This document shows, piece after piece, positions 36,759 to 46,537 of a stretch of DNA of 64,000 bases. Source of the stretch: Rhodovulum bhavnagarense (GTDB lineage: Bacteria > Pseudomonadota > Alphaproteobacteria > Rhodobacterales > Rhodobacteraceae); the NCBI RefSeq assembly GCF_004343505.1, contig NZ_SLXU01000006.1, forward strand, positions 62,001 to 126,000. Direction: 5' to 3'. Positions within the stretch are counted from its first letter, which is position 1. Each line of letters begins with the position of its first letter. A program made the position numbers and the translations under genes. The notes beneath the pieces are model-generated. The model saw only the letters and a program-made list of their open reading frames with translations, searched no databases and was not told the DNA's origin.

Positions 36759-37313
36759 ATGGCCGACCGCGAACTGAAAGAGATCGGGGAAGACCCGTCT
36801 CTGTTGATCGTGGACGATGACGAGCCATTCCTGCGCCGGCTTGCCCGCGCGATGGAAAAGCGCGGCTTTCAGCCCGAAATGGCCGAAACCGTCGCTGCCG
36901 GAAAGGCCATCGTGACCGCCCGCCCCCCGGCCTATGCGGTAGTCGATCTGCGGCTTGAGGATGGCAACGGCCTGGACGTTGTCGAGGTGCTGCGCGAAAA
37001 GCGGCCCGATGCCAAGATCGTTGTTTTGACCGGCTATGGCGCGATTGCCACGGCGGTTGCGGCGGTAAAGGTAGGCGCCACGGATTACCTGTCGAAACCC
37101 GCCGATGCGAATGACGTGATGGCCGCGCTCTTGGCCGATGGCGAGGCTTTGCCGCCGCCGCCGGAAAACCCGATGTCGGCCGATCGCGTGCGCTGGGAAC
37201 ATATCCAGCGCGTCTATGAACAGTGCGACCGCAACGTGTCAGAAACCGCGCGCCGGCTGAACATGCACCGCCGCACCCTGCAGCGGATTCTGGCCAAACG
37301 CAGTCCGCGGTGA
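36759..37313 (+). CDS. regA: Redox response regulator RegA (PrrA/ActR)
   Basis: Global DNA-binding response regulator phosphorylated by RegB. The 184-residue protein has the receiver domain with the acidic pocket IVDDDEPF, the phosphorylation site Asp63 in VVDLRLEDGNGLDV, VLTGYGAIATAV and the lysine in YLSKPAD. After a short polyproline linker comes the Fis-type helix-turn-helix NVSETARRLNMHRRTLQRIL, the family hallmark. ATG 36759 has GGAGGG upstream. Its stop overlaps the start of the small lipoprotein gene by four bases. Confidence 0.97.
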   Translation: MADRELKEIGEDPSLLIVDDDEPFLRRLARAMEKRGFQPEMAETVAAGKAIVTARPPAYAVVDLRLEDGNGLDVVEVLREKRPDAKIVVLTGYGAIATAVAAVKVGATDYLSKPADANDVMAALLADGEALPPPPENPMSADRVRWEHIQRVYEQCDRNVSETARRLNMHRRTLQRILAKRSPR

Positions 37314-37642
37314 GGCGGGGGGCCGCCTTGCTGGCCCTTGTCGGTCTGGCGGCCTGCGCCCCGGTACCGCCTGACCGGACCGGCGTTGCCTTTCGTCCCG
37401 ATGCCGGTGGCCTCGCGGTGCCCGAAACCGGGCGGCGTGTCGATTTCGGGCGGGCCCCGGCGGGCGTCGTCGCGCCCTTGACCCGCGAGCTGGGCCCCTT
37501 TGACCCCCTTCCGCTTGCGACCTGCCCTGACGCGATCACGCAGCGCCTGCGCTGGGGCGATCTGGAACTGACCTTCACGCAAGAACGGTTTGTCGGCTGG
37601 CGGCAGGGCGCCGAGCGGGCCGGGCAGGTCTGCGGCGGCTAA
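37310..37642 (+). CDS. Small lipoprotein of unknown function
   Basis: A 110-residue protein beginning at GTG 37310, overlapping the regA stop by four bases. The N terminus [15 protein letters not shown] is a lipoprotein signal with lipobox LAAC, so mature protein would start at about Cys17. The rest is proline- and glycine-rich with two further cysteines (ATCPDAI and QVCGG), which might pair in the periplasm. I do not recognise a family. The overlap with regA suggests cotranslation. The stop overlaps that of the convergent HD-domain gene. Confidence 0.72.
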   Translation: MRRGAALLALVGLAACAPVPPDRTGVAFRPDAGGLAVPETGRRVDFGRAPAGVVAPLTRELGPFDPLPLATCPDAITQRLRWGDLELTFTQERFVGWRQGAERAGQVCGG

Positions 37643-38229
37643 AGCTGCGCCAGCAGAGCGGCATGGCGCGCGGTGTAGGCGGCGCGCACCTCGACCGGCG
37701 GCCGCAAGTGGAGGGCCAGCCCCTCGATCAGCTCGGGTTTCGGTTTGCCGAAAAAGCGGTTGGCCTCGGCCACGTCGAACCCCGCGATCTGCGTGGCCTC
37801 CAACCAGGCCGACAGCTTGTCGGCGCGCTTGATCTTCTGTTTTACGGTGGCGGGCACCTTGGCGGGCAGGCCGAACCGGATATGGATCGCCGCCGACAGC
37901 CGGTCGTCGAGCCGTTCGTATTCCGGGCCCACCGCCGCCTTGACCGGGGAAATCATGTCGCCAATCACGTATTCCGGCGCATCGTGCAACAACGCGGCCA
38001 GCCGCCATTTCACCGGTGCAAGTGGGTCGATCCGGGCATATATTTCCTCGACAAGCAGGGAATGCTCTGCCACCGAATAGGCGTAATCTCCCCGCGTCTG
38101 CCCGTTCCAGCGCGCGACAAAGGCCAGCCCGTGGGCGATATCCTCGATCTCGATATCCACCGGGGTCGGGTCGAGCAGGTCCAGCCGTCGTCCCGAAAGC
38201 ATCCGTTGCCATGCGCGCGGTTGTTTCAT
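37639..38229 (-). CDS. HD-domain hydrolase (YfbR-like 5'-nucleotidase family)
   Basis: HD-fold metal-dependent phosphohydrolase, related to deoxyribonucleoside 5'-monophosphatases (COG1896). The 196-residue protein has the metal-binding histidines in [10 protein letters not shown], the HD pair in [13 protein letters not shown] (near residue 81), and a conserved aspartate in [10 protein letters not shown] near residue 136. ATG 38229 gives [11 protein letters not shown]; the same frame is open to 39492 only because it lies antisense to ahcY. The exact nucleotide substrate is not predictable from sequence alone. Confidence 0.85.
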   Translation of the reverse strand: MKQPRAWQRMLSGRRLDLLDPTPVDIEIEDIAHGLAFVARWNGQTRGDYAYSVAEHSLLVEEIYARIDPLAPVKWRLAALLHDAPEYVIGDMISPVKAAVGPEYERLDDRLSAAIHIRFGLPAKVPATVKQKIKRADKLSAWLEATQIAGFDVAEANRFFGKPKPELIEGLALHLRPPVEVRAAYTARHAALLAQL

Positions 38230-38337
38230 TCCAAGCCCCCCTCGCCCGCCGCTTGCCACGGGACGCGCGCATTGTCGAGCCGCCGCCTTGGTGCTAAGTC
38301 CACCACCAACCGCACAAACACGCAGGAGAGCGGCGCC

Positions 38338-39732
38338 ATGGCGCAGGACTATATCGTAAAGGACATTTCGCTTGCAGGCTTCGGCCGCAAGGAACTGGAT
38401 ATCGCCGAAACCGAGATGCCGGGCCTGATGGCGCTGCGGGCCGAATATGGCGACGCTCAGCCCCTGAAAGGCGCGCGTATCGCCGGCAGCCTGCACATGA
38501 CCATCCAGACCGCCGTGCTGATCGAGACCCTGACCGCGCTGGGCGCCGATGTGCGCTGGGCCTCGTGCAACATCTTCTCCACCCAGGACCACGCGGCCGC
38601 CGCGATCGCCGAGGCCGGCGTGCCGGTCTTCGCCATCAAGGGCGAAACGCTGGAGGAATACTGGGACTATGCCGACCGGATCTTCCAGTTCCCCGAGGGC
38701 GGCGCGAACATGATCCTCGACGATGGCGGCGACGCGACTCTTTACATCCTGCTGGGCGCGCGCGTCGAAAACGGCGAGGACGATCTGATCGCCGTGCCCA
38801 CCTCGGAAGAGGAAGAGGCGCTGTTCGCCCAGATCCGCAAGCGCATGGCCGAGTCCCCGGGCTGGTTCACCAAGCAGCGCGACATGATCAAGGGTGTCAG
38901 CGAGGAAACCACCACCGGCGTGCATCGCCTGTACGAGCTGATGAACAAGGGCCTGCTGCCCTTCCCGGCGATCAACGTGAACGACAGCGTCACCAAGTCG
39001 AAATTCGACAACAAGTACGGCTGCAAGGAAAGCCTCGTCGACGGCATCCGTCGCGCCACCGACACCATGATGGCCGGCAAGGTCGCCGTGGTCTGCGGCT
39101 ATGGCGATGTGGGCAAGGGATCGGCCGCGTCGCTGCGCGGTGCCGGCGCCCGCGTGAAGGTGACCGAGGCCGATCCGATCTGCGCGTTGCAGGCCGCGAT
39201 GGACGGGTTCGAGGTCGTTCTGCTGGAGGACGTGATCGGCAGCGCCGACATCTTCATCACCACCACCGGCAACAAGGACGTGATCCGCATCGAGCATATG
39301 CGCGAGATGAAGGACATGGCGATCGTCGGCAATATCGGCCATTTCGACAATGAAATTCAGGTCGCCGCGCTCAAGAACCACAAGTGGACCAACATCAAGG
39401 ACCAGGTGGACATGATCGAGATGCCCTCGGGCGCGCGGATCATCCTGCTGTCCGAGGGGCGCCTGCTGAACCTCGGCAACGCCACCGGCCACCCGTCCTT
39501 CGTGATGTCGGCCTCATTTACCAACCAGGTGCTGGCCCAGATCGAGCTGTTCACCAAGGGCGAGCAGTACGAAAACAAGGTCTACATCCTGCCCAAGCAC
39601 CTGGATGAAAAAGTTGCCCGCCTGCACCTGGACAAGATCGGCGTGAAACTGACCCAACTGACCCCGGAACAGGCCGCCTATATCGGCGTGACGCCCGAGG
39701 GGCCGTTCAAGCCGGAACATTACCGTTACTGA
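38338..39732 (+). CDS. ahcY: S-adenosylhomocysteine hydrolase
   Basis: Hydrolyses SAH to adenosine and homocysteine, removing the product inhibitor of methyltransferases. The 464-residue protein has [30 protein letters not shown], the [11 protein letters not shown] insert region typical of the bacterial long form, the NAD-binding [15 protein letters not shown], and the C-terminal FKPEHYRY end. ATG 38338 has AGGAG upstream. The 108-bp leader shows no recognisable SAH riboswitch. A strong terminator follows 22 bp after the stop. Confidence 0.97.
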   Translation: MAQDYIVKDISLAGFGRKELDIAETEMPGLMALRAEYGDAQPLKGARIAGSLHMTIQTAVLIETLTALGADVRWASCNIFSTQDHAAAAIAEAGVPVFAIKGETLEEYWDYADRIFQFPEGGANMILDDGGDATLYILLGARVENGEDDLIAVPTSEEEEALFAQIRKRMAESPGWFTKQRDMIKGVSEETTTGVHRLYELMNKGLLPFPAINVNDSVTKSKFDNKYGCKESLVDGIRRATDTMMAGKVAVVCGYGDVGKGSAASLRGAGARVKVTEADPICALQAAMDGFEVVLLEDVIGSADIFITTTGNKDVIRIEHMREMKDMAIVGNIGHFDNEIQVAALKNHKWTNIKDQVDMIEMPSGARIILLSEGRLLNLGNATGHPSFVMSASFTNQVLAQIELFTKGEQYENKVYILPKHLDEKVARLHLDKIGVKLTQLTPEQAAYIGVTPEGPFKPEHYRY

Positions 39733-39754
39733 AACGCGGCTCTGTTAACCGCCG

Positions 39755-39785
39755 CCGCCGCCCGGCCTATCCGGGCGGCGGTTTG
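39755..39785. terminator. Bidirectional terminator between ahcY and trpB
   Basis: Eleven perfect GC pairs (39755-39765 with 39771-39781) around a five-base loop are followed by TTTG on the plus strand. It sits between the convergent stops of ahcY and the trpB-like gene. The U-tract is short and is missing on the minus strand, so ending of trpB transcripts here is less certain. Confidence 0.7.
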
Positions 39786-39795
39786 CGTTCCGGGG

Positions 39796-41001
39796 TTACA
39801 ACCCCTCGCCCATCCCGAAGGTGTCGACCACATAGTCGATATCCTTGTCGCCCCGGCCGGACAGGTTGATCAGGATCGACTTGCCCGGATGGTTCGCCGC
39901 CTCGCGCATGGCAAAGGCGACGGCATGGGCGGATTCCAGCGCGGGAATGATCCCCTCGTGCCGCGACAGGGCGTAGAATGCCTTCAACGCCTCCTTGTCG
40001 TCGGCGGCGGTGTAGGTGACGCGCCCGGTCTTGTGCAGATGGGCGTGTTCCGGGCCGACGCCGGGGTAATCCAGCCCCGAGGCCACGGTATGCACCGGCG
40101 CCGGTTCGCCGTTCTCATCGGTCAGCACCAGCGTGCGGAAGCCGTGGATATCGCCGTCATGGCCATAGGTGATCGTCGCCGCGTGATCGCCCAGGTTGGA
40201 CGACGTGCCGTGCGGTTCCACGCCGTACAGCGCCACGTCATCGTCGATGAATCCCGAAAACAGCCCCAGCGCGTTCGATCCGCCGCCGACGCAGGCGGCG
40301 ACCATGTCGGGCAGTTCCCCGGTCATTTCCAGGAACTGCTCGCGCGCCTCGACGCCCACGACATGCTGAAAGTTGCGCACCATCATCGGGAAGGGGTGCG
40401 GCCCCACCACGGACCCGATGGCAAACAGCGCCGTGTCGGCCTGTTCCAGATAGCTGCCGAAACAGCTATCCACCGCCTCTTTCAGCGACCGCCCGCCGAA
40501 GGAGACCGGCACGACCTGCGCCCCCAGAAGTTTCATCCGGGTGACGTTCGGCGCCTCCTTGGCGATGTCGATCTCGCCCATGTGGATTTCGCACTCCATG
40601 CCGAAATAGGCCGCCGCCGTGGCCAGCGCCACGCCGTGCTGGCCCGCGCCGGTTTCGGCCATCAGCTTGGTCTTGCCCATGTATTTGGCCAGCAGCGCCT
40701 CGGCCATGCAGTGGTTCAGCTTGTGCGCGCCGGTGTGGTTCAGATCCTCGCGCTTGGCATAGATCTGCGCGCCGCCGCACATGGCGGACAGGTTCTTGAA
40801 ATGCGACACCGGCGTCGGGCGGCCCTGGAAATGCTTGCGGATATAGCGCAGCTCTCGGATGAATTCGGCCGATTTGGAAATCGTTTCATAGGCCTCGCGG
40901 ATCGCCTTGAAGTGGGGCTCCAGCGGCGGCGGCAGCATCGCGCCCCCGTAGTCCCCGAAATAGCCGTCCTTGTCGGGCATGGACTTGAGATAGGCCGTCA
41001 T
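39796..41001 (-). CDS. Tryptophan synthase beta chain homologue, divergent and unlinked
   Basis: PLP enzyme joining indole and serine to make tryptophan, by family. The 401-residue protein keeps the PLP lysine (K94 in [10 protein letters not shown]), the catalytic glutamate (E116 in AETGAGQHG), the [10 protein letters not shown] phosphate-binding loop, and the SGRGDKD end. Around these it departs from the standard sequence: [15 protein letters not shown] where HKINN followed by GQ is usual, and [19 protein letters not shown]. No trpA, trpF or other trp gene is adjacent. ATG 41001 with AGGAAAG upstream is preferred over ATG 41028. It may be a second TrpB with an altered role. Confidence 0.85.
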   Translation of the reverse strand: MTAYLKSMPDKDGYFGDYGGAMLPPPLEPHFKAIREAYETISKSAEFIRELRYIRKHFQGRPTPVSHFKNLSAMCGGAQIYAKREDLNHTGAHKLNHCMAEALLAKYMGKTKLMAETGAGQHGVALATAAAYFGMECEIHMGEIDIAKEAPNVTRMKLLGAQVVPVSFGGRSLKEAVDSCFGSYLEQADTALFAIGSVVGPHPFPMMVRNFQHVVGVEAREQFLEMTGELPDMVAACVGGGSNALGLFSGFIDDDVALYGVEPHGTSSNLGDHAATITYGHDGDIHGFRTLVLTDENGEPAPVHTVASGLDYPGVGPEHAHLHKTGRVTYTAADDKEALKAFYALSRHEGIIPALESAHAVAFAMREAANHPGKSILINLSGRGDKDIDYVVDTFGMGEGL

Positions 41002-41167
41002 GGTGTCCCTTTCCTGCTGATCGGTCATGCGGGATTTGAGGGTTTTCCGTGCCGCGGCTCAAGACGCGAAAGCGACACAGGCCGGGTGGTTTTCCCTTTG
41101 TGGTTAAACGTATTGCCCCTAAAGTCTTGTCATTGCGAATGGCTCTGGTTCGAGTGAGGGAGAGAGA

Positions 41168-41509
41168 ATGGGCAAGCAGGACGACCTGATCGAGAAATAC
41201 GCGCATGATCTGCGTGAAAAATGCGGGATAGAGCCCGATATGGACCTTTTGCGCAAGGTCACCATCGGATGTGGCCCGGCGATCTATGACCCCGATGCCG
41301 AAACCGTCGCCGCAACCCAGCCTGCGGAATTGGAAACGGTCAAACAGAACTTCCTGATCAGGAAGCTGGGCCTCGCCGACGGCCCCGAATTGATGGAGGC
41401 GATCGACGCGGTGATCGAGATCTACGGTCGGTCCGAGAGGAACAAGTACCGTGCCGTGGTCTATTACATGCTGACCAAGCATTTCGGCAAAGAGCACATC
41501 TACGGCTGA
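41168..41509 (+). CDS. DUF2853 family protein
   Basis: Small soluble protein of unknown function, 113 residues, mostly helical and charged. It carries the family pattern: an N-terminal LIEKYAHDL, DLLRKVTIGCGPAIYDPDAE, NFLIRKLGL and the closing YYMLTKHFGKEHIY. GAGGGAGAG lies upstream of the ATG at 41168. It is monocistronic by position, divergent from the trpB-like gene (166 bp) and followed by a 205-bp gap with a strong terminator. Confidence 0.78.
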   Translation: MGKQDDLIEKYAHDLREKCGIEPDMDLLRKVTIGCGPAIYDPDAETVAATQPAELETVKQNFLIRKLGLADGPELMEAIDAVIEIYGRSERNKYRAVVYYMLTKHFGKEHIYG

Positions 41510-41587
41510 TATAGGTGCACGGCATTTGAACCGAATGCGCCGCACTTGGGTTTTGCCCCGGCGTCAAGGCCCCGCTAGTCTAGAGCA

Positions 41588-41691
41588 TGCCGCCGATATG
41601 GCCGACCCCCATGGACCTGGTTTCACGTGCGGTGCGCAGGGTGCGCGTGGGAGGATGGGGGGCTCGGATCGTCAGGGCCCCCCATCTTTTT
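41588..41691 (+). ncRNA. Candidate small RNA ending at a strong terminator
   Basis: The strong terminator at 41654-41691 lies 145 bp beyond the DUF2853 stop, with no gene between. A weak promoter-like pair, TTGCCC (41553) and TAGTCT (41576) spaced by 17 bases, would give an RNA of about 100 nt. I recognise no known RNA family. It could equally be only the 3' UTR and terminator of the DUF2853 mRNA. Confidence 0.25.
41654..41691 (+). terminator. Strong Rho-independent terminator
   Basis: Ten perfect pairs, GATGGGGGGC (41654-41663) with GCCCCCCATC (41677-41686), close a 13-base loop and are followed by TTTTT on the plus strand. It faces the convergent EVE-domain gene, whose stop is 24 bp away. 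Confidence 0.88.
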
Positions 41692-41714
41692 CCGATCCGG
41701 CCGGGCGCCGCGGG

Positions 41715-42128
41715 TCAAAGCCCGCCCATCGTGCAAATGATATCCCATTCTTCCCGCGTGACGGGTTGAACGGACAGGCGTGAATTGTTGACCAGGACCA
41801 TGTCCGAAAGCCGCGAATCCGACTTGCACATGTCCAGCGTCACCGGCCGAGGCAGCGATTTTACCGCCTTGATATCAACGCATTCCCAGCGCGGATCGTT
41901 GGCCTTGCTGTCGGGATGCGCCTCGGCGATCACCTCGACGATGCCGACGATCGCCTTTTCCTTGAGAGAGTGATAGAAGAATCCCCGATCGCCGATCTTC
42001 ATCGCCCGCATGTTGTTGCGCGCCTGGTAATTGCGCACCCCGTCCCACTCCTCGCCCGTATCGCCCCGTGCGACCTGGTCATTCCAGCCCCAGGTGCCCG
42101 GTTCGGACTTGAACAGCCAATGGCGCAT
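41715..42128 (-). CDS. EVE domain protein
   Basis: EVE domains are PUA-like folds that bind modified bases in nucleic acids; the bacterial stand-alone form has no settled function. The 137-residue protein starts MRHWLFKSEPGTWGW, the typical opening, and continues with EEWDGVRNYQARNNMRAM, GDRGFFYHSLKEKAIVGI and a closing LSVQPVTREEWDII. ATG 42128 shares one base with the YciI stop (TGATG), so it is the last gene of the tsaD-gpsA-yciI-EVE chain. Confidence 0.9.
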   Translation of the reverse strand: MRHWLFKSEPGTWGWNDQVARGDTGEEWDGVRNYQARNNMRAMKIGDRGFFYHSLKEKAIVGIVEVIAEAHPDSKANDPRWECVDIKAVKSLPRPVTLDMCKSDSRLSDMVLVNNSRLSVQPVTREEWDIICTMGGL

Positions 42129-42403
42129 CAGCCGACCACCCGTTTCCAGGTCTGGATGGTGACGTTTTCGAACAGTCCGGCACGCGCATAGGGATCGTTT
42201 TCCGCCCATGCCTCGGCCGTGGCGCGATCGGCCACGTCCAGAACCACCAGCGATCCGCACATCGCGCCGTCATCATCGAGGAATGGTCCGGCAAGCGTGA
42301 CCACCCCGGTTTCGGCCACATAGGCGAGGTGCGCCTCGCGGTTGGCGGTGCGGGTGTCCAGGTGACCGGGCTTGTCGCGGCAAATCAGGGCGAACAGGGG
42401 CAT
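42128..42403 (-). CDS. YciI family protein
   Basis: Small dimeric ferredoxin-like-fold protein; the family may include enzymes with a His-Asp pair but the physiological role is unknown. The 91-residue protein has the N-terminal MPLFALICRDKP, REAHLAYV with the conserved histidine, and LDVADRATAEAWAENDPYARAGLF (cited in part), the DP motif. ATG 42403 is chosen because AGGAGG is seven bases upstream; an ATG at 42409 would sit two bases behind it. It follows gpsA by two bases. Confidence 0.86.
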   Translation of the reverse strand: MPLFALICRDKPGHLDTRTANREAHLAYVAETGVVTLAGPFLDDDGAMCGSLVVLDVADRATAEAWAENDPYARAGLFENVTIQTWKRVVG

Positions 42404-42405
42404 TG

Positions 42406-43371
42406 TCATTCCTCCTTGAGGGGGCGGGAAAGCAGGGTTTTCACAGCCTCGGCAATGCTGCGCTGGCCGTCAATCACCTGTGCGACGCTTTGGGTCACGG
42501 GCATTTCGATGCCGCGGGCCTGGGCGATGGCGGCGACGGCGCGGGCGGTGGCCGCACCCTCGACCGTCACATCGGGGTCGAACCAGGCCCCTTTTCCCAG
42601 GGCCGCGCCATAGCGGAAATTGCGCGATTGCGCGCTGGTGCAGGTCAGCACGAGGTCACCGAACCCGGACAAGCCGGCCAGCGTTTCGGGCTCTGCGCCA
42701 TGGGCGCAGGCAAAACGTTGCATCTCGGCAAAGCCGCGCGTCATCAGCGCGGCGCGCGCGCTGTCGCCGAGCCCGGCACCGATCACGATGCCCGCGGCAA
42801 TCGCCATGATATTTTTCAGTGCCCCGCCCAGTTCCGCCCCGGTGATGTCGGTGCTGCGATACAGCCGCAAGGTCGGGGTCGATAGCCTTTCTTGCAATTC
42901 GGCGCCCCGCCGCGGGTCGCGACAGGCCAGCGTCAGCGCGGTGGGCAGGCCGCGCGCGATATCGGCGGCAAAGCTGGGACCGGTCAGGATCGCGGCGGTG
43001 GCGCGCGGGCAGGTTTCGGCGATGATCGCACTCGGCCCGCGCCCGGTTGCCATGTCCACGCCCTTGCAACAGGCGATCAGCGCCCGAGCGTCCAGTACCA
43101 TGGCGGCGCCCTTCAGGAACCCGGCCAATGCCTGCATCGGCACCGACAAAAGAACCGTTTCGCACCCGGCCAGCGGGTCGAGTTCGGCTGTGACGGTGAC
43201 CGGGTCGGGCAGGACAATGCCCGGCAGGCGGGGCGTTTCACGGCTCTGCATCATCCGGTCGGCAAAGACCGGGTCGCGAGCCCAAAGGGTGACGGGCCTG
43301 CCCGCGCTGGCCAGCGTCACGGCCAGCGCCGTGCCAAAAGCGCCCGCACCTGCGATGCCGATCCTGGTCAT
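42406..43371 (-). CDS. gpsA: Glycerol-3-phosphate dehydrogenase [NAD(P)+] GpsA
   Basis: Reduces dihydroxyacetone phosphate to glycerol-3-phosphate for phospholipid synthesis. The 321-residue protein has the Rossmann loop [27 protein letters not shown], the [18 protein letters not shown] region, and [23 protein letters not shown] (cited in part), with the catalytic lysine, then [14 protein letters not shown]. The start overlaps the tsaD stop by four bases, a pair often conserved in alphaproteobacteria. Confidence 0.97.
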   Translation of the reverse strand: MTRIGIAGAGAFGTALAVTLASAGRPVTLWARDPVFADRMMQSRETPRLPGIVLPDPVTVTAELDPLAGCETVLLSVPMQALAGFLKGAAMVLDARALIACCKGVDMATGRGPSAIIAETCPRATAAILTGPSFAADIARGLPTALTLACRDPRRGAELQERLSTPTLRLYRSTDITGAELGGALKNIMAIAAGIVIGAGLGDSARAALMTRGFAEMQRFACAHGAEPETLAGLSGFGDLVLTCTSAQSRNFRYGAALGKGAWFDPDVTVEGAATARAVAAIAQARGIEMPVTQSVAQVIDGQRSIAEAVKTLLSRPLKEE

Positions 43372-44456
43372 GCCTTTGCTCCTTTCCTGCCGGCCCCGAC
43401 CAAGGCCGGGCTGGTCTGGTCAAGCGGCCAGCGGGGGCGGGCGGCAAGGGTCATGTCGTCCTGCTGGCCTGCGCGAAACCGTTCCAGACCCGCCCAGGCG
43501 ATCATCGCGGCATTGTCGGTGCAAAGACTCAAAGGTGGCGCGACGAACGGTAATGCGGCCTCGTCCGCCACCTCTTGAAGGGCGGCGCGGATGCTGCGGT
43601 TGGCGGCAACCCCGCCCGCCACTGCCAGCGCACTCAGCCCCTCGGGCGCGGCGGAAATGGCGCGCCGGGCCTTTCCCGCCAGCACGTCGCGCACCGCGGC
43701 CTGGAAGGAGGCGCACAGGTCCGCACGGTCTTGCACGGTGATGCCGCCCTGTTCCGCGATGAGGCTGTCGCGAGCGCGCAGCAGGGCGGTTTTCAACCCC
43801 GAAAACGACATGTCGCAGCCAGGCCGGTCCATCAGGGGGCGGGGGAAGGCGAACCGTTTCCCGTCGCCTTTTTCCGCCTCGGCCTCTACCGCGGGGCCGC
43901 CGGGCTGGGGCAGCGCCAGCAGTTTCGCGGTCTTGTCGAACGCCTCTCCGGGTGCGTCGTCGATGGTGCCGCCCAGCCGCGTGAAATCATCCACCCCGCG
44001 CACGGCAAGAAACTGGCAATGCCCGCCCGAGGCCAGCAGGATCAGGTAGGGAAAATCCAGCCCGTCGGTCAGGCGAGGTGTCAGCGCATGGCCCGCAAGG
44101 TGGTTTACCCCGACCAGCGGTTTGCCGGTCGCCGCCGCCAGGCCCTTGGCGCACATCACCCCCGACAGAACTCCGCCGATCAAACCCGGCCCGGCGGTTA
44201 CCGCGATGGCGTCCATGTCAGACAGGCCCAGCCCGGCACGGCGCAGCGCCTCTTCGACGCAAAGATCCAGTCGTTCGGCATGGGCGCGGGCGGCGATTTC
44301 CGGCACCACCCCCCCAAAAGCGGAATGCAGCGTGGTTTGTCCCCGCACGACGGAGGACAGGATTTCGGGTGCGCCGCCCGGCCCGGCGCGCACGACCGCG
44401 GCCCCTGTATCGTCACAGCTGCTTTCCAATCCGAGTATGGTCAGGGTGTCGCTCAT
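43368..44456 (-). CDS. tsaD: tRNA threonylcarbamoyltransferase TsaD
   Basis: Transfers the threonylcarbamoyl group to A37 of ANN-decoding tRNAs, together with TsaB and TsaE. The 362-residue protein has the actin-like ATPase start [16 protein letters not shown], the metal-binding HLAGH (HxxxH) near residue 115, [11 protein letters not shown], and the C-terminal [12 protein letters not shown] and [12 protein letters not shown] stretches. ATG 44456 fits the family N terminus; the open frame above it is antisense to hemD. It is divergent from hemD with a 75-bp gap. Confidence 0.97.
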   Translation of the reverse strand: MSDTLTILGLESSCDDTGAAVVRAGPGGAPEILSSVVRGQTTLHSAFGGVVPEIAARAHAERLDLCVEEALRRAGLGLSDMDAIAVTAGPGLIGGVLSGVMCAKGLAAATGKPLVGVNHLAGHALTPRLTDGLDFPYLILLASGGHCQFLAVRGVDDFTRLGGTIDDAPGEAFDKTAKLLALPQPGGPAVEAEAEKGDGKRFAFPRPLMDRPGCDMSFSGLKTALLRARDSLIAEQGGITVQDRADLCASFQAAVRDVLAGKARRAISAAPEGLSALAVAGGVAANRSIRAALQEVADEAALPFVAPPLSLCTDNAAMIAWAGLERFRAGQQDDMTLAARPRWPLDQTSPALVGAGRKGAKA

Positions 44457-44531
44457 GGCTCTGCCGTTGCGTCCAGTCTGGCTGGCAGGTAACACCAGCA
44501 CCAGCGCCGGCACAATCCCGCGAGGTTCCCC

Positions 44532-45254
44532 ATGTCCGACAGCTTGCCCCTGCTGCTGCTGACCCGTCCCCGAATGCAGGCCGACCGTTTTGCCCGGCAA
44601 TTCACCGAACGCTTCGGCAGTGACTTTGCCATCGCCATCGCGCCTGTCCTGGAAATCGTTCTGTATGATCGGCCCGTCAGCCTCGATGGGGTGGGCGGTG
44701 TCGTCTTTACCTCTGAAAACGGGGTGGCAGGGCTGGCAGCCGTGACCACGGACAGGACGCCGCATGCGTATTGCGTGGGCGACCGCACGGCCGATGCGGC
44801 GCGCGAGGCTGGGTTCCAGGCGCGGTCTGCCCGTGGCACGGCCGAGGAGCTGATCGAGGTGATCGCCGCCGATCCGCCCTCGGGCAGCCTGTTGCACCTG
44901 CGCGGCGAACATGTGCGCGGCGATATTTGCGGTGCGCTTTCCGCGCGTGGATTCGCGGCCACCGATTGCGTAGTTTACGATCAGCGCGCCTGCGAGATCC
45001 CTCAGCCGGTCAAGGATGCCGTGGCCGATGCAAGGCTGACTTACCTGCCGCTGTTTTCGCCCCGCTCTGCCCGGATCGTGTCTGCCGAACTGCGCGCCAG
45101 CCCGGCCCGCCTCGCGATCATCAGCATGAGTCCCGCTGTCACCGAGGCCTGGACTGGGCCCGCGCCCGAGTCCCTGGTCGAGGCCGCCTATCCCGACGGG
45201 GCAGGGATGTTGGACGCGTTCGAGACGCTGATTGCCGCATCGCGCGCGCCTTGA
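44532..45254 (+). CDS. hemD: Uroporphyrinogen-III synthase
   Basis: Closes and inverts ring D to form uroporphyrinogen III in tetrapyrrole synthesis. The 240-residue protein is poorly conserved, as is usual for HemD, but shows [14 protein letters not shown] at the start, [51 protein letters not shown] and FSPRSARIV with [13 protein letters not shown]. Its place before the Mic60 and HemY genes and opposite tsaD is the standard alphaproteobacterial arrangement and supports the call. Confidence 0.92.
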   Translation: MSDSLPLLLLTRPRMQADRFARQFTERFGSDFAIAIAPVLEIVLYDRPVSLDGVGGVVFTSENGVAGLAAVTTDRTPHAYCVGDRTADAAREAGFQARSARGTAEELIEVIAADPPSGSLLHLRGEHVRGDICGALSARGFAATDCVVYDQRACEIPQPVKDAVADARLTYLPLFSPRSARIVSAELRASPARLAIISMSPAVTEAWTGPAPESLVEAAYPDGAGMLDAFETLIAASRAP

Positions 45255-45336
45255 GGCCATCAAGACGACTCAGTAAGGTGCAAGCGATCACGCGAAGGTG
45301 TGACAATTTGCGTAGCGAATCGAAAGGCAGCGTCCC

Positions 45337-46524
45337 GTGGCAGATACCGACGACGACAAGAAGATCGACACCGCCGACGATCGGCCCGAAACCGGCGCTG
45401 CGCAAGAGGCCGACGCCCAGCAGGCCCGGATCGCAGAATCCGCAGACGATGAGGTGATCGAGGCGCAGGTCGAAGAGGCCGAGATCGTCGAGGACATCCC
45501 CGACCCCCAGCCAGAGCCGGTGGCGGAGACCGGACCCGCCCCGACGCCCGCGCCCCAGCCAAAGCGCAAGGGCGGGCTGTTTATTCCGCTGATCGGCGGC
45601 GTGCTGGCCGCGGGTATCGGCTATGGCGCGGCGCAATACATAAAGCCCGAGGGCTGGCCTTTCCCTGGCACCGCGACGGGCGCCGATGACGCGGCCCTGT
45701 CTGCCCTGTCCGACCGACTGGCCGCACTGGAAGGCCGGGTTGCCAACCTGCCGACCGAGCCTGCGCCGGGCCAGGCCCCGGACATGAGCGCCTATGACGA
45801 CCGGCTTGGCGCCTTGGCCAAACAGGTCGCCGCCCTCGAAACCGGGCTGGAAAATGCCCGGATTACCGGCGGTGGCGACGAGGCCGCCGCCGCGCTGGCC
45901 GCCTATCAGCAGGAACTGGAACAGATGCGCGCCGAACTGGCCACCCAGCGCGATGAAAACGCGCGCTTGGCCCAGTCGGTTGCCGCCGTGGCCGACGAGG
46001 CCGAGGCCGAGGTTGATGCCGCGATGGAACGCGCCGCCCTGATCGAGGCCCGCGCCGCGATCATGCGCATCGATGCCGCGCTGGCCAGCGGCGCCCCGTT
46101 CGCGGGTGCCCTTCCGCAGCTTGGCGAGATCGAGGTGCCTGCTGCGCTGGCCGATATCGCGGGGCAAGGGGTGGCGACGCTGGCCGCCCTGCAAGAGGAT
46201 TTCCCAACTGCCGCCCGCGCCGCGCTGGATGCCGCACTCAAGCAGCGTGCCGATGGTGACGTGGGCGATCGCGTCGGGGCGTTCCTGCGCAGCCAGCTTG
46301 GGGTTCGGTCCCTGACCCCGCGCGAGGGCGATGATGCCGACGCGGTGCTGTCGCGTGCCGAGGCCGCGCTGCGGCAGGGGGCGCTGGATGCCGCGCTTGC
46401 CGAACTCGATATGCTGCCCGATGCTGCGCGTGGTGAAATGGCCGGATGGATTGCCAGGGCCGTCGCCCGCCAACAGGCCGTGGCCGCCGCCCAGTCGATC
46501 GCGCAATCTCTGAACAGCAACTGA
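45337..46524 (+). CDS. Mitofilin-family protein (alphaproteobacterial Mic60)
   Basis: Homologue of the mitochondrial crista-junction protein Mic60, thought to shape inner-membrane invaginations. The 395-residue protein has a long acidic, proline-rich N-terminal part (1-77), one membrane helix (about 80-99, GLFIPLIGGVLAAGIGYGAA), a coiled coil (about 118-240), and a helical C-terminal mitofilin region. That region has FPTAARAALDAA and AALRQGALDAALAELDMLP. GTG 45337 follows an AAGG site. It is flanked by hemD and hemY, the conserved context of this family. Confidence 0.88.
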   Translation: MADTDDDKKIDTADDRPETGAAQEADAQQARIAESADDEVIEAQVEEAEIVEDIPDPQPEPVAETGPAPTPAPQPKRKGGLFIPLIGGVLAAGIGYGAAQYIKPEGWPFPGTATGADDAALSALSDRLAALEGRVANLPTEPAPGQAPDMSAYDDRLGALAKQVAALETGLENARITGGGDEAAAALAAYQQELEQMRAELATQRDENARLAQSVAAVADEAEAEVDAAMERAALIEARAAIMRIDAALASGAPFAGALPQLGEIEVPAALADIAGQGVATLAALQEDFPTAARAALDAALKQRADGDVGDRVGAFLRSQLGVRSLTPREGDDADAVLSRAEAALRQGALDAALAELDMLPDAARGEMAGWIARAVARQQAVAAAQSIAQSLNSN

Positions 46525-46537
46525 GGACGCCCGCAAC

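Noticed and set aside
37663-38337. Possible N-terminal extension of ahcY by 225 codons
   Set aside because: The extension is antisense to the HD-domain gene and has no similarity to SAH hydrolase, which starts at 38338.
38230-38337. SAH riboswitch in the ahcY leader
   Set aside because: The 108-bp leader does not show the conserved SAH riboswitch core or a suitable pseudoknot that I could draw.
41619-41634. Third parS site
   Set aside because: Only the left half (GTTTCACGTG) matches; the right half reads CGGTG instead of nAACA, and it is 30 kb from the par locus.
43368-45263. Long 631-codon form of tsaD
   Set aside because: The part above 44456 is antisense to hemD and unrelated to TsaD; the family N terminus starts at 44456.
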